Positions 1 to 5,860 of a DNA stretch of 6,755 bases are shown one piece after another. The translations under genes were made by a program, and so were the position numbers. The DNA comes from Actinomycetes bacterium. GTDB lineage: Bacteria > Actinomycetota > Acidimicrobiia > Acidimicrobiales > Acidimicrobiaceae. The stretch covers positions 296 to 7,050 of the forward strand of contig JAKAOC010000116.1 in assembly GCA_021823385.1 (NCBI GenBank), read 5' to 3'. Below the pieces are notes generated by a model, which was not told where the DNA came from, ran no database searches, and saw only the letters and a program-made list of their open reading frames with translations. The number at the start of each line of letters is the position of its first letter. Position 1 is the first letter of the stretch.

Positions 1-445
1 GATGGCACAGCATCAGGAGCACCTTGCCACATTCAACAGCCTGATCTCCCAGCTGGGAGGGAGGCCGCAGACCAAGCCGGATCCCGCGCTGCTTGCAGTC
101 GTCGAAAGGGCCAAGGCCGGATTGACCACACCGCTTGCCGTCGTGGAGCTCGCCCTGGAGCTGGAGCAGGCGGCAGCCCAGGCCTACGTTGCCGATATCA
201 CCGCGCTCGATCCGGCCAACAAGAACGCCATCCGCGCCACGGCGTCGATCATGGGCGTGGAGGCGCAGCATGCGGCCATCCTCCGCGCCGTCGCGGCTCT
301 ATTGCAGGCGGACGCGCCCCAGCTGATAGCCCTCTCGCCCACGGTCGTCGACTCCTTGCCGGCGGCAGCGGGTTCGGTGGGGTTCCCAACGGCGTTCATC
401 GGTGGCTCCGCCTCCGGCTCCGGCGTCGTCTCGCTACAAGGATAA
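1..445 (+). CDS. Ferritin-like domain protein, 5'-truncated by the window edge
   Basis: This is the C-terminal part of a four-helix ferritin-like protein. The first complete codon is an ATG at base 2, but it is almost certainly internal. The encoded MAQHQEH aligns with MAQHKEH at residues 138-144 of the next gene, so roughly 135 residues are missing. Counting from that ATG, visible candidate metal ligands are H4/E6/H7 on helix B, E53/E55 on helix C (ALELEQ) and E87/H90 (EAQH, an ExxH motif) on helix D. A Gly/Ser/Ala-rich tail of about 50 residues follows. The family binds iron or a di-metal centre; the role here is unknown. Whether it has a Tat signal like its neighbour cannot be seen. The stop is 19 bases before the next start, so the two genes are probably co-transcribed tandem duplicates. 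The fold is well supported and the function is not. Confidence 0.8.
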   Translation, partial: MAQHQEHLATFNSLISQLGGRPQTKPDPALLAVVERAKAGLTTPLAVVELALELEQAAAQAYVADITALDPANKNAIRATASIMGVEAQHAAILRAVAALLQADAPQLIALSPTVVDSLPAAAGSVGFPTAFIGGSASGSGVVSLQG

Positions 446-453
446 GGAAAGGC

Positions 454-458
454 AGGAG
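454..458 (+). promoter_or_regulatory. Ribosome binding site for the Tat ferritin-like gene
   Basis: AGGAG lies 6 bases before the ATG at 465, within the 19-base gap after the upstream stop codon. It fixes the start at 465. An in-frame ATG at 402 lies inside the upstream gene and has no such site. Confidence 0.7.
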
Positions 459-464
459 ACTCGA

Positions 465-1235
465 ATGGAAATCTACAACTGGGAGCTGCAGGGCCAGGTC
501 GACGACCTCGAAAACCTGCACAACGACGAATCGATGCCGGGCCTGCGGGAGCGCTCCGGCGAGCTGGCGGAGCGCCTCCGCGAAGAGGCGGGAGGCCTTC
601 TCGCTCGCCGAACGACCAGGCGAGGATTCCTGCTCGGGGCGGGCTTGGCCGCCGGCGCGGCCGCACTTGCGGCCTGTGGGTCGGCCGGCTCCGCGGCCCA
701 GGCCCCGACCACTACCGCACCACCGTCGCGCCTGACGGGAGATCTCCTGATCGCGGCGCTCTCGGCGTCGCTGGAGAACCTGGGCGTCTACGCCTACGCC
801 GCAGGGATCTCCGCTGCCAAAGCAGGGAAGCTGGGCACCGTTCCCCCGGCGGTCGTCAACTTTGCCCAGGTAGCCATGGCTCAGCACAAGGAGCATGCCG
901 GAGCTTGGAACGGAATCCTCAATGCGGCGGGGGTGCGGGCGGTGACCAAGACGGATCCCGCGCTGACTCCGACGGTGCAGCAGGCCTTCTCCAAGGTCAC
1001 CAACGTGGAAGGCCTCGCCGACCTGGCACTTGAGATCGAAAACATAGCGGCGGCCACCTACCAGGATTCAACTGCGGTGCTGACCGGCAAGAGGGCAATA
1101 GGCGTTGCCGCCTCCATCCAGCCGGTGGAGCTTCAGCACGCGGCGATCCTCAACTTCGTGCTGGGCAGGTACCCGGTGCCGAGCGCCTTCTCGAGCCTTG
1201 CGGGTGCCCAGCCCCCGGCCTCCTACTACCGGTAG
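465..1235 (+). CDS. Tat-exported ferritin-like lipoprotein
   Basis: The 256-residue protein is a ferritin-like four-helix bundle, probably anchored outside the cytoplasmic membrane. Residues 1-49 form a charged, mostly acidic N-terminal stretch. A twin-arginine motif follows (TRRGFLL, R52/R53), then an Ala/Gly/Leu-rich hydrophobic segment and a lipobox ending at Cys71 (LAAC). A short Thr/Pro/Ala linker leads into the bundle at about residue 90. Candidate metal ligands are E104 (helix A), H141/E143/H144 (QHKEH, helix B), E190/E192 (LALEIEN, helix C) and E222/H225 (ELQH, helix D). The pattern matches di-metal ferritin-like families, so iron binding or oxidation is inferred rather than shown. 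The roughly 50-residue stretch before the arginines is long for a Tat signal, but no later start has a ribosome site. The upstream gene is a paralogue, and a hairpin ends the unit. Confidence 0.85.
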   Translation: MEIYNWELQGQVDDLENLHNDESMPGLRERSGELAERLREEAGGLLARRTTRRGFLLGAGLAAGAAALAACGSAGSAAQAPTTTAPPSRLTGDLLIAALSASLENLGVYAYAAGISAAKAGKLGTVPPAVVNFAQVAMAQHKEHAGAWNGILNAAGVRAVTKTDPALTPTVQQAFSKVTNVEGLADLALEIENIAAATYQDSTAVLTGKRAIGVAASIQPVELQHAAILNFVLGRYPVPSAFSSLAGAQPPASYYR

Positions 1236-1240
1236 GGCCC

Positions 1241-1275
1241 GCCCCCCGGCGACCCCACCCCCGCCGCCGGGGGGC
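1241..1275. terminator. GC-rich hairpin between convergent genes
   Basis: A perfect 11-bp inverted repeat (1241-1251 pairing with 1265-1275; six C's against six G's plus GGCG/CGCC) encloses a 13-base loop. It starts 5 bases after the ferritin-like stop and ends 6 bases before the last base of the minus-strand stop. Reading rightwards it is followed by pyrimidine-rich TCTCCTTC rather than a true T-run. Leftwards there is no T-run. It may serve both converging transcripts; the direction of termination is an inference. Confidence 0.7.
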
Positions 1276-1281
1276 TCTCCT

Positions 1282-2466
1282 TCAGAGCAGCAGCTCGGAC
1301 ACCCCGGCGGCGTGCTCCTCCGCCGGGACGAACGGGCCCGAAATCCCTTCGTCGCCTACGAGCATGAGCTCTCCGTCACCCCGGCGTACGACCGAGGGCG
1401 GAATCTGGGACCCGAAGAAGTCGCTATCGGGGCCGAGGTCAGATATCTCCGGTGGTTCCAGGGCTTTGACGAGAAGCGCGTTCAAGCGGCGCAGGACGGG
1501 GGTGTCGTACATCCCGCCGATGTAGAAGCCGATCTTGGCCGCCTCCGCAATCCGCACCGCCTCCAACAGCCCGGCGATTCCTCCCAGGCGCGAGACCTTG
1601 AGCACGGCCACGGAGAACGGCACCAGCGCGATTGCGTCCCGCAGCGCTCCCGGCCCGGAGATGCTCTCGTCGAGGGCGATCCGCGCCGACCCGCTGCGCA
1701 GCCCGACATTGTGCAACTGCGCCAGGTCGTGAAGCGAGCCGGGAGCAAAGGGCTGCTCCACATAACTGAAGCCGACGCCGAGCAGAGCCGCGAGCTGATC
1801 CCGGTCCGCAAGGGTGCCGTTGGCGTCCGCACTCATCTCGATATCCGCTGCCGCTACCAGCCGCTTCAGAGCATCGGGTTCGAAAGGCGCGTCGACCTTC
1901 ACCTTCAGGCGGCGGTAGCCAAGCCGGCTCAATCTCGCCGCCTCGAGACTCCGCTCGGTCTCATCCTCCAACAAGGCGAGCGAGGTGCCCTGGGCGGGGA
2001 TAGGCTCCTCCTCATCCAGCGCGGCGAAGCGACCGGCCATGCCCAGGTGGCCGAGCTGCCTGGCGTATTCGGCCAGTGTCCCGGCAGCGCCGATCCCTCT
2101 CTGGCGCGAGTAAAGGTCAAGCAGCGAGATCTCGATTGCCGCCTTGGCCGCCGAGTTTCCCCGGTAGCGCGCCAGCGAGGCGACCACCTCTTCGACGGCC
2201 AGCTCGACCGCGGAACCATCCCGCCGGCCCTTGGCCAGCATCGCCGAGGCGAAAAGCTCTATCGCCGCATGCGTCTGAGCCACGAACTGCTCGTCATAGG
2301 TGGGGGCGGCAAACACCGGCGCCTCCGCGAAACCAAGGTGGCCGCCTCCGCGCGTGATCACCAGGCAGGCGGTCTTGGCGAAGGCGGGGTCGACCGCGGA
2401 GCCGCGTGGCCGGGAAAATGGAATCCTCACGTCGATCACCTTTACCGACTCGATATGCACGAGCAT
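1282..2466 (-). CDS. menC: Enolase-superfamily enzyme, MenC-like (o-succinylbenzoate synthase / N-succinylamino acid racemase family)
   Basis: The 394-residue protein has the muconate-lactonizing/MenC type of enolase fold, with an N-terminal capping domain (about 1-125) and then a barrel. Visible catalytic parts are the K188-x-K190 pair on strand 2, metal ligands D214 (ADANG), E237 (VEQP) and D266 (LDES), and the opposite lysine K290 (LKVSRLGG). A GGM motif sits at 317-319. MenC dehydrates SHCHC to o-succinylbenzoate in cytoplasmic menaquinone synthesis, and relatives racemise N-succinylamino acids. The SRLGG segment and the GGM followed by a PPEIS element favour MenC over dipeptide epimerases. 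The usual GGM-x-E-T-GIGRA-x-N is altered here to GGMYDT-PVLRRLN, so the exact substrate is uncertain. No other men gene is visible. I chose the ATG at 2466 because AGGTGAGG precedes it; a TTG at 2526 would add 20 residues without a ribosome site. The gene runs divergently from pstB. Confidence 0.8.
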   Translation of the reverse strand: MLVHIESVKVIDVRIPFSRPRGSAVDPAFAKTACLVITRGGGHLGFAEAPVFAAPTYDEQFVAQTHAAIELFASAMLAKGRRDGSAVELAVEEVVASLARYRGNSAAKAAIEISLLDLYSRQRGIGAAGTLAEYARQLGHLGMAGRFAALDEEEPIPAQGTSLALLEDETERSLEAARLSRLGYRRLKVKVDAPFEPDALKRLVAAADIEMSADANGTLADRDQLAALLGVGFSYVEQPFAPGSLHDLAQLHNVGLRSGSARIALDESISGPGALRDAIALVPFSVAVLKVSRLGGIAGLLEAVRIAEAAKIGFYIGGMYDTPVLRRLNALLVKALEPPEISDLGPDSDFFGSQIPPSVVRRGDGELMLVGDEGISGPFVPAEEHAAGVSELLL

Positions 2467-2471
2467 GGGGA

Positions 2472-2481
2472 CCCTCACCTT
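2472..2481 (-). promoter_or_regulatory. Ribosome binding site for the menC-like gene
   Basis: On the minus strand, AAGGTGAGGG ends 5 bases before the ATG at 2466. It supports this start over the TTG at 2526, which lacks a purine-rich site. The sequence lies inside the longer open frame, so an upstream start cannot be fully excluded. Confidence 0.6.
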
Positions 2482-2515
2482 CAGCACGGGCGGCAAGCCG
2501 ACAGCCGATACCGCA

Positions 2516-2530
2516 ATTCTCGCCAAGAAT
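2516..2530. repeat. Small inverted repeat, possible operator
   Basis: ATTCT and AGAAT form a perfect 5-bp inverted repeat around a 5-base spacer (CGCCA). It lies about 50 bases upstream of the menC-like start, in the divergent intergenic region. The geometry would suit a small dimeric repressor, but a repeat this short can arise by chance. No regulator gene is visible in the window. Confidence 0.25.
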
Positions 2531-2580
2531 CAAGGCTCTGACTAGGGATTTCCAAATCGCCATACGGAATACGTGCAATT

Positions 2581-2608
2581 GTTCCCCCGCGTTTACCTGT
2601 CGTTAAGG
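2581..2608 (+). promoter_or_regulatory. Candidate phosphate-response operator (PhoP/RegX3-type box)
   Basis: Three half-sites begin at 2581 (GTTCCCC), 2591 (GTTTACC) and 2602 (GTTAAGG), with start-to-start spacing of 10 and 11 bases. Actinobacterial PhoP and RegX3 response regulators recognise GTTCACC-like direct repeats with an 11-base period. The first two units differ from GTTCACC by one base each and the third is weaker. The block ends 10 bases before a candidate -10 element, so it covers the -35 region, the usual place for an activator of this family. The position upstream of the pst operon strongly suits the assignment. The two-component system itself lies outside the window. Confidence 0.6.
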
Positions 2609-2617
2609 TCCGCTCGA

Positions 2618-2623
2618 TACCTT
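2618..2623 (+). promoter_or_regulatory. Candidate -10 element of the pst promoter
   Basis: TACCTT fits the loose actinobacterial TAnnnT pattern. It lies 10 bases after the candidate Pho box and 10 bases before the pstB GTG at 2634. There is no convincing -35 hexamer, as expected for an activator-dependent promoter. A transcript starting about 7 bases downstream would have almost no leader before the GTG. This is inferred from spacing only. Confidence 0.4.
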
Positions 2624-2633
2624 CTGTCATGAA

Positions 2634-3494
2634 GTGAGCGACGAAAGCGTTTCCCAGGCCGCCAAGCCCAACGAGGAATACATGCAGGATTTGGCCCCGC
2701 GCCCGGTCGAGAGCAACTCGGCCAACTCTTCCGACCCGTCCCGGACGGTGATAAAGGTATCCGACCTGACGGTGGGATTCGGAAAGACGACCATTATTTC
2801 AGGAGTCAACCTGATGCTGACGCGGGGTTCGATAGTGGCCCTGATCGGCCCCACCGGGTCTGGGAAGACGACCTTCCTGAGAAGCCTGAACCGGATGAAC
2901 GACAAGGTTCACGGATACTTTGCTGGCGGAAGCGTCCTCCTGGGTGAACAGGAGGTCCTTACCGACCGCGTCGACCTGCTCGAACTGCGCCGCCGAGTCG
3001 GCATGCTCTTCCAGCGCCCCAATCCCTTCCCTATGTCCATTCGCGACAACGTGCTCGCGGGCGTAAAGGCTCACGGACTGGCCAAGAAGTCCGAGCACGA
3101 CCAAATCGTCAGGGAGACCCTGGAGCGCGTCGGGCTCTGGAACGCCGTCTCAGGTCGCCTGCACGACTCGCCCTTCCGCCTCTCCGGAGGCCAACAGCAA
3201 CTTTTGTGCCTTGCCAGAAGCCTGGCGGTACAGCCAGAGGTCCTGCTGCTCGACGAACCCACGTCGGCACTGGATCCGATCTCCGTCGAGTCGGTCGAGA
3301 AACTCTTGGCCGAACTCGTTTCGGAGATCACCTTCATCGTGGTGACCCACTCCCTCGCTCAGGCGAAGCGGATATCGGACCACACGATGTTCTTCTTTGA
3401 CGGGCACCTCAAGGAGTCGGGCCCCACCGCCCAAATCTTTGAGGACCCCAGGCAACCCGAGACCCAGTATTACGTCTCGGGCCGCATGGGCTAG
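2634..3494 (+). CDS. pstB: Phosphate ABC transporter ATP-binding protein PstB
   Basis: This cytoplasmic ATPase powers the PstSCAB phosphate importer. With the GTG at 2634 as residue 1 (286 aa), the ABC motifs are Walker A GPTGSGKT (72-79), Q-loop Gln127 (LFQRPNPFP), signature LSGGQ (183-187), Walker B LLLDEP (204-209, catalytic E208) and switch His239 (VTHS). The C-terminal TQYYVSGRMG resembles the usual PstB ending. From memory, the Walker A, Q-loop and signature regions closely resemble mycobacterial Rv0933. The first 38 residues are polar and unlikely to be part of the fold. The GTG has no clear ribosome site. An ATG at 2682 preceded by GAGGA would give 270 aa. Codons between the two starts mostly end in G or C, which favours the longer form. 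It is the first gene of the operon, 19 bases ahead of pstS. Confidence 0.95.
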   Translation: MSDESVSQAAKPNEEYMQDLAPRPVESNSANSSDPSRTVIKVSDLTVGFGKTTIISGVNLMLTRGSIVALIGPTGSGKTTFLRSLNRMNDKVHGYFAGGSVLLGEQEVLTDRVDLLELRRRVGMLFQRPNPFPMSIRDNVLAGVKAHGLAKKSEHDQIVRETLERVGLWNAVSGRLHDSPFRLSGGQQQLLCLARSLAVQPEVLLLDEPTSALDPISVESVEKLLAELVSEITFIVVTHSLAQAKRISDHTMFFFDGHLKESGPTAQIFEDPRQPETQYYVSGRMG

Positions 3495-3513
3495 CCCTAC
3501 AGGGAGATCCACG

Positions 3514-4725
3514 ATGAATCATCAACCCATAGGAAAGGAAAAAAACGGCATGGCGCCGAAAAGACCACTATTTGCAGCCGGGCTCATTGGAGTGGCCGGG
3601 TTGGCCGCTTCGGCATGCGGAAGCTCTTCGTCCTCAAGTTCCACCAACTCGACGACCGCAACCACTGCTGCTCCAGCGACCACCCAGGCCAACGCAGCCC
3701 CTAACTACGCCGCAACCGAAACCCCTCCGACCGCGAACGTAGCTCTCCAGGAGACGGGGTCGACACTACTCTACCCCCTGTTCAACCTCTGGGCACCTGA
3801 CTACCACACCCAGTACTCGAACATCTCCATCACCACGGCCGGCACAGGCTCCGGCACCGGCATCGCCGACGCCGCGAGCGGCACGGTGGACATCGGTGCC
3901 TCTGACGCCTACCTCTCGCCGACGGTTACCAGCAAGACCCCAACCTTGATCAACATCCCGCTCGCCATCTCCGCCCAGGAGATCGTCGTTCACATTCCCG
4001 GCGTGACCCAGCAGCTGAACCTCACCGGACTGGTTATCTCCGACATCTACCAGGGCAAGATCAAGTTCTGGGATGACCCCGCCATCAAGGCGCTGAACGC
4101 GGGCGTGAACCTGCCGAACCTCGCCACCGCCCCACTGCACCGTTCGGACAGCTCTGGTGACACCTTCCTGTTCACCCAGTACCTCTCCAAGTCGGACCCC
4201 AACGGCTGGGGCAGCGCCAACGGGCCGCAGTTTGGCACCACCGTCGCCTTCCCCGCGGTCTCCACGGCTCTCGCCGAGAATGGCAATGGCGGAATGGTCA
4301 CCGGCTGCGGGCAGACAGCGGGCTGCATCGCCTACGTCGGGGTCAGCTACGCCTCCCAGGCCGCCAAGGCCGGGCTGACGCTGGCGGCGATCTCCAACCA
4401 GGCCGGCAAGTTCGTGGTTCCTACGGCGGCAGGCATCCAGGCCGAGGCCAAGAACTTCATCAGCCAGGTTCCCGCCAACGAGGCCATCTCGCTCATCTAT
4501 GGCCCCGGCGCGACCTCGTACCCGATCATCAACTTCGAGTACGCGATCGTCAACACCACGCAGTCGGATCCGAACAAGGCCCAGGCCATCAAGGCTTTCC
4601 TGACTTGGGCGATCGATCCTGCGCACGGGAACGCCGACTCGTACCTGAGCCAGGTGAACTTCCAGCCCCTGCCGACCTCCGTCGCCTCGCTCTCGCTGGC
4701 GCAGATCGCCAAGATCGGCAGCTGA
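3514..4725 (+). CDS. pstS: Periplasmic/lipid-anchored phosphate-binding protein PstS
   Basis: This 403-residue solute-binding lipoprotein captures inorganic phosphate outside the membrane and hands it to PstC/PstA. AGGGAG lies 7 bases before the ATG. A second ATG at 3550 (residue 13) also has a purine-rich upstream stretch and would give a more compact signal peptide. A hydrophobic segment (about 19-31) leads to a lipid-attachment Cys35 (AASAC), then a Ser/Thr/Ala-rich linker to about residue 65. Phosphate-binding elements are GSTL (82-85), the GTGSGTG loop (110-116), SD at 130-131 (GASDAYLS) and HRSDSSGDT (209-217, with R210 and the SG-x-T loop). Two cysteines, C265 and C271, sit before the IAYVG segment, and the C-terminal FEYAIVN and NFQPLP resemble mycobacterial PstS3 as I recall it. 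A strong hairpin follows the gene and may favour higher expression than pstC. Confidence 0.95.
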   Translation: MNHQPIGKEKNGMAPKRPLFAAGLIGVAGLAASACGSSSSSSSTNSTTATTAAPATTQANAAPNYAATETPPTANVALQETGSTLLYPLFNLWAPDYHTQYSNISITTAGTGSGTGIADAASGTVDIGASDAYLSPTVTSKTPTLINIPLAISAQEIVVHIPGVTQQLNLTGLVISDIYQGKIKFWDDPAIKALNAGVNLPNLATAPLHRSDSSGDTFLFTQYLSKSDPNGWGSANGPQFGTTVAFPAVSTALAENGNGGMVTGCGQTAGCIAYVGVSYASQAAKAGLTLAAISNQAGKFVVPTAAGIQAEAKNFISQVPANEAISLIYGPGATSYPIINFEYAIVNTTQSDPNKAQAIKAFLTWAIDPAHGNADSYLSQVNFQPLPTSVASLSLAQIAKIGS

Positions 4726-4745
4726 CAAAAGACAAGTAATGGCAT

Positions 4746-4780
4746 GGGGAAGGGCCGCCTCCTGGAGGTGGCCCTTCCCT
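4746..4780 (+). terminator. Stem-loop between pstS and pstC (attenuator or mRNA-stabilising hairpin)
   Basis: The arms 4747-4761 and 4765-4779 form a 15-bp stem with a 3-base loop (CTG) and one G-T wobble at 4757/4769. Another wobble at 4746/4780 could extend it. The stem begins 21 bases after the pstS stop. No T-run follows (TCTAGTG), so a complete intrinsic terminator is unlikely. Partial termination, or protection of the pstS mRNA 3' end, would fit the need for more binding protein than permease. The 3' arm also holds a GGAGG (4764-4768), which the fold would mask. Confidence 0.7.
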
Positions 4781-4783
4781 CTA

Positions 4784-5860
4784 GTGAAAGGCAAAGCCGC
4801 TTTGGCCAGCGATCTGGCGCGCAGGACAGAGGAACCGCAGGCCCCTCGGGTGTTCCGCCCCACTACCAAGTCTCCACTCGGCCCGGTGAAGATCGCAAGC
4901 ACCGTCTCTGCGGTGGCGCCGCTGCTGGCTCTCCTGGCCATACTGGGGATCCTGGTTCACCAGGCCCTACCCGCCATCAAGTACAACGGGCTCGGCTTCT
5001 TCGTCCACAACGTCTGGCATCCCGGCAACTTCTACCTGCAGCCCGTCACCACCAACGGCGTTCTGCATCCCGCCCAGGCCGAGTACGGCGCCTGGGCGAT
5101 CATCGCCGGGACAGTCCTTTCCTCTCTCATCGCCCTCGTAATAGCGTTACCCGCCTCGCTCGGCGCGGCGCTCGTCATCTCCAAGCTTCTGGGGCCACGT
5201 GTGCGCAACGCACTCGGCGTCTTCCTGGAGCTCCTCGCCGGCATTCCGAGCGTCGTCTTCGGCCTCTGGGGCACACTCACCATCGGCCCTCTTCTCAGCC
5301 GGGACATCTACCCCATCGTCGCCAAACACATGCCTGACGTGATCGTTCTGCGCTGGTTCCGTGGGTCGACCGGAGCGGGCGAAGGGCTGCTGACGTCAGG
5401 CATCATCCTCGCCGCCATGATCATTCCCATCATCGCCTCCACCAGCCGCGACCTTTTCGCCCAGGTGCCGACTCTCACCGAAGAAGGCGCCGAGGCGCTT
5501 GGCATGACCCGGATGGAGGTAACCACCAAGGTCACCGTGCCCTGGGTGTCCGCCGGCATAATCGGCGCGACCGTCCTCGGCCTGGCCCGGGCGCTCGGCG
5601 AGACCATGGCCGTCGCCATGGTCTCCGGAAGCGTGCTCGGCACACTGCCCACGAACATCTATTCCACCTTCAACACCATCGCCGCCACCATCGTCACCAC
5701 CCTCGACTCCGCACTGATCGACGGCACCGGCCTGGCGGTCCGCACGCTGGCCGAAGCGGCCCTGGCACTCATGCTGGTGACATTGCTGGCCAATGTGGGC
5801 GCGCGCCTGTTGGTCCGCAAAGTCTCGACCACGGCACTTCCGGTCGGAAGGGGCGTCTGA
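4784..5860 (+). CDS. pstC: Phosphate ABC transporter permease PstC
   Basis: PstC is one of the two membrane subunits that form the phosphate channel with PstA. From a GTG at 4784 the protein has 358 residues. About 35 polar N-terminal residues precede the first membrane helix (about 40-60). A loop outside the membrane with [12 protein letters not shown] follows, and then further helices at about 103-133, 144-170, 203-220, 255-283 and 318-344. Family landmarks are [15 protein letters not shown] (149-163), the EAA coupling loop [14 protein letters not shown] (233-246) that contacts PstB, and [12 protein letters not shown] (268-279). The start is uncertain. An ATG at 4739 would place the intergenic hairpin inside the coding region. 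A TTG at 4802 has AAAGG 10 bases upstream, and the GTG at 4784 has only a GGAGG 15 bases away. The stop overlaps the pstA start by one base. Confidence 0.92.
   Translation: MKGKAALASDLARRTEEPQAPRVFRPTTKSPLGPVKIASTVSAVAPLLALLAILGILVHQALPAIKYNGLGFFVHNVWHPGNFYLQPVTTNGVLHPAQAEYGAWAIIAGTVLSSLIALVIALPASLGAALVISKLLGPRVRNALGVFLELLAGIPSVVFGLWGTLTIGPLLSRDIYPIVAKHMPDVIVLRWFRGSTGAGEGLLTSGIILAAMIIPIIASTSRDLFAQVPTLTEEGAEALGMTRMEVTTKVTVPWVSAGIIGATVLGLARALGETMAVAMVSGSVLGTLPTNIYSTFNTIAATIVTTLDSALIDGTGLAVRTLAEAALALMLVTLLANVGARLLVRKVSTTALPVGRGV

Noticed and set aside
2..4. ATG at the left edge as a real start of the first gene.
   Set aside because: The encoded MAQHQEH matches an internal helix-B segment of the paralogue, so the gene starts before the window.
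396..896. Minus-strand open frame opposite the ferritin-like lipoprotein gene.
   Set aside because: The Arg-rich composition without motifs, together with the clear Tat signal and ferritin motifs on the other strand, mark it as a shadow.
1105..2541. Long open frame (478 codons) on the plus strand across the menC-like gene.
   Set aside because: It is antisense to a gene with a complete set of enolase-superfamily catalytic residues. Its product is a low-complexity Arg/Pro/Gly-rich string, typical of shadow frames in high-GC DNA.
2562..2573. ATACG repeated at 7-base spacing in the divergent region.
   Set aside because: The units are too short, and the spacing does not match the 11-base helical phase of the neighbouring half-sites.
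2629..2637. Two-codon frame ATG AAG TGA overlapping the pstB GTG, considered as a mini-ORF for translational coupling.
   Set aside because: It has no ribosome site and is short enough to be chance; nothing else supports it.
1..3494. Idea that the ferritin-like genes and the phosphate operon form one functional system, since ferritin cores can hold phosphate.
   Set aside because: They are separated by a terminator-like hairpin and an oppositely oriented gene, and no shared regulatory site was seen. Proximity alone is weak.
3766..4941. Open frame of 391 codons on the minus strand across pstS and the start of pstC.
   Set aside because: It has no recognisable domain, is rich in Gly/Arg/Asp, and opposes two well-supported genes with conserved motifs.
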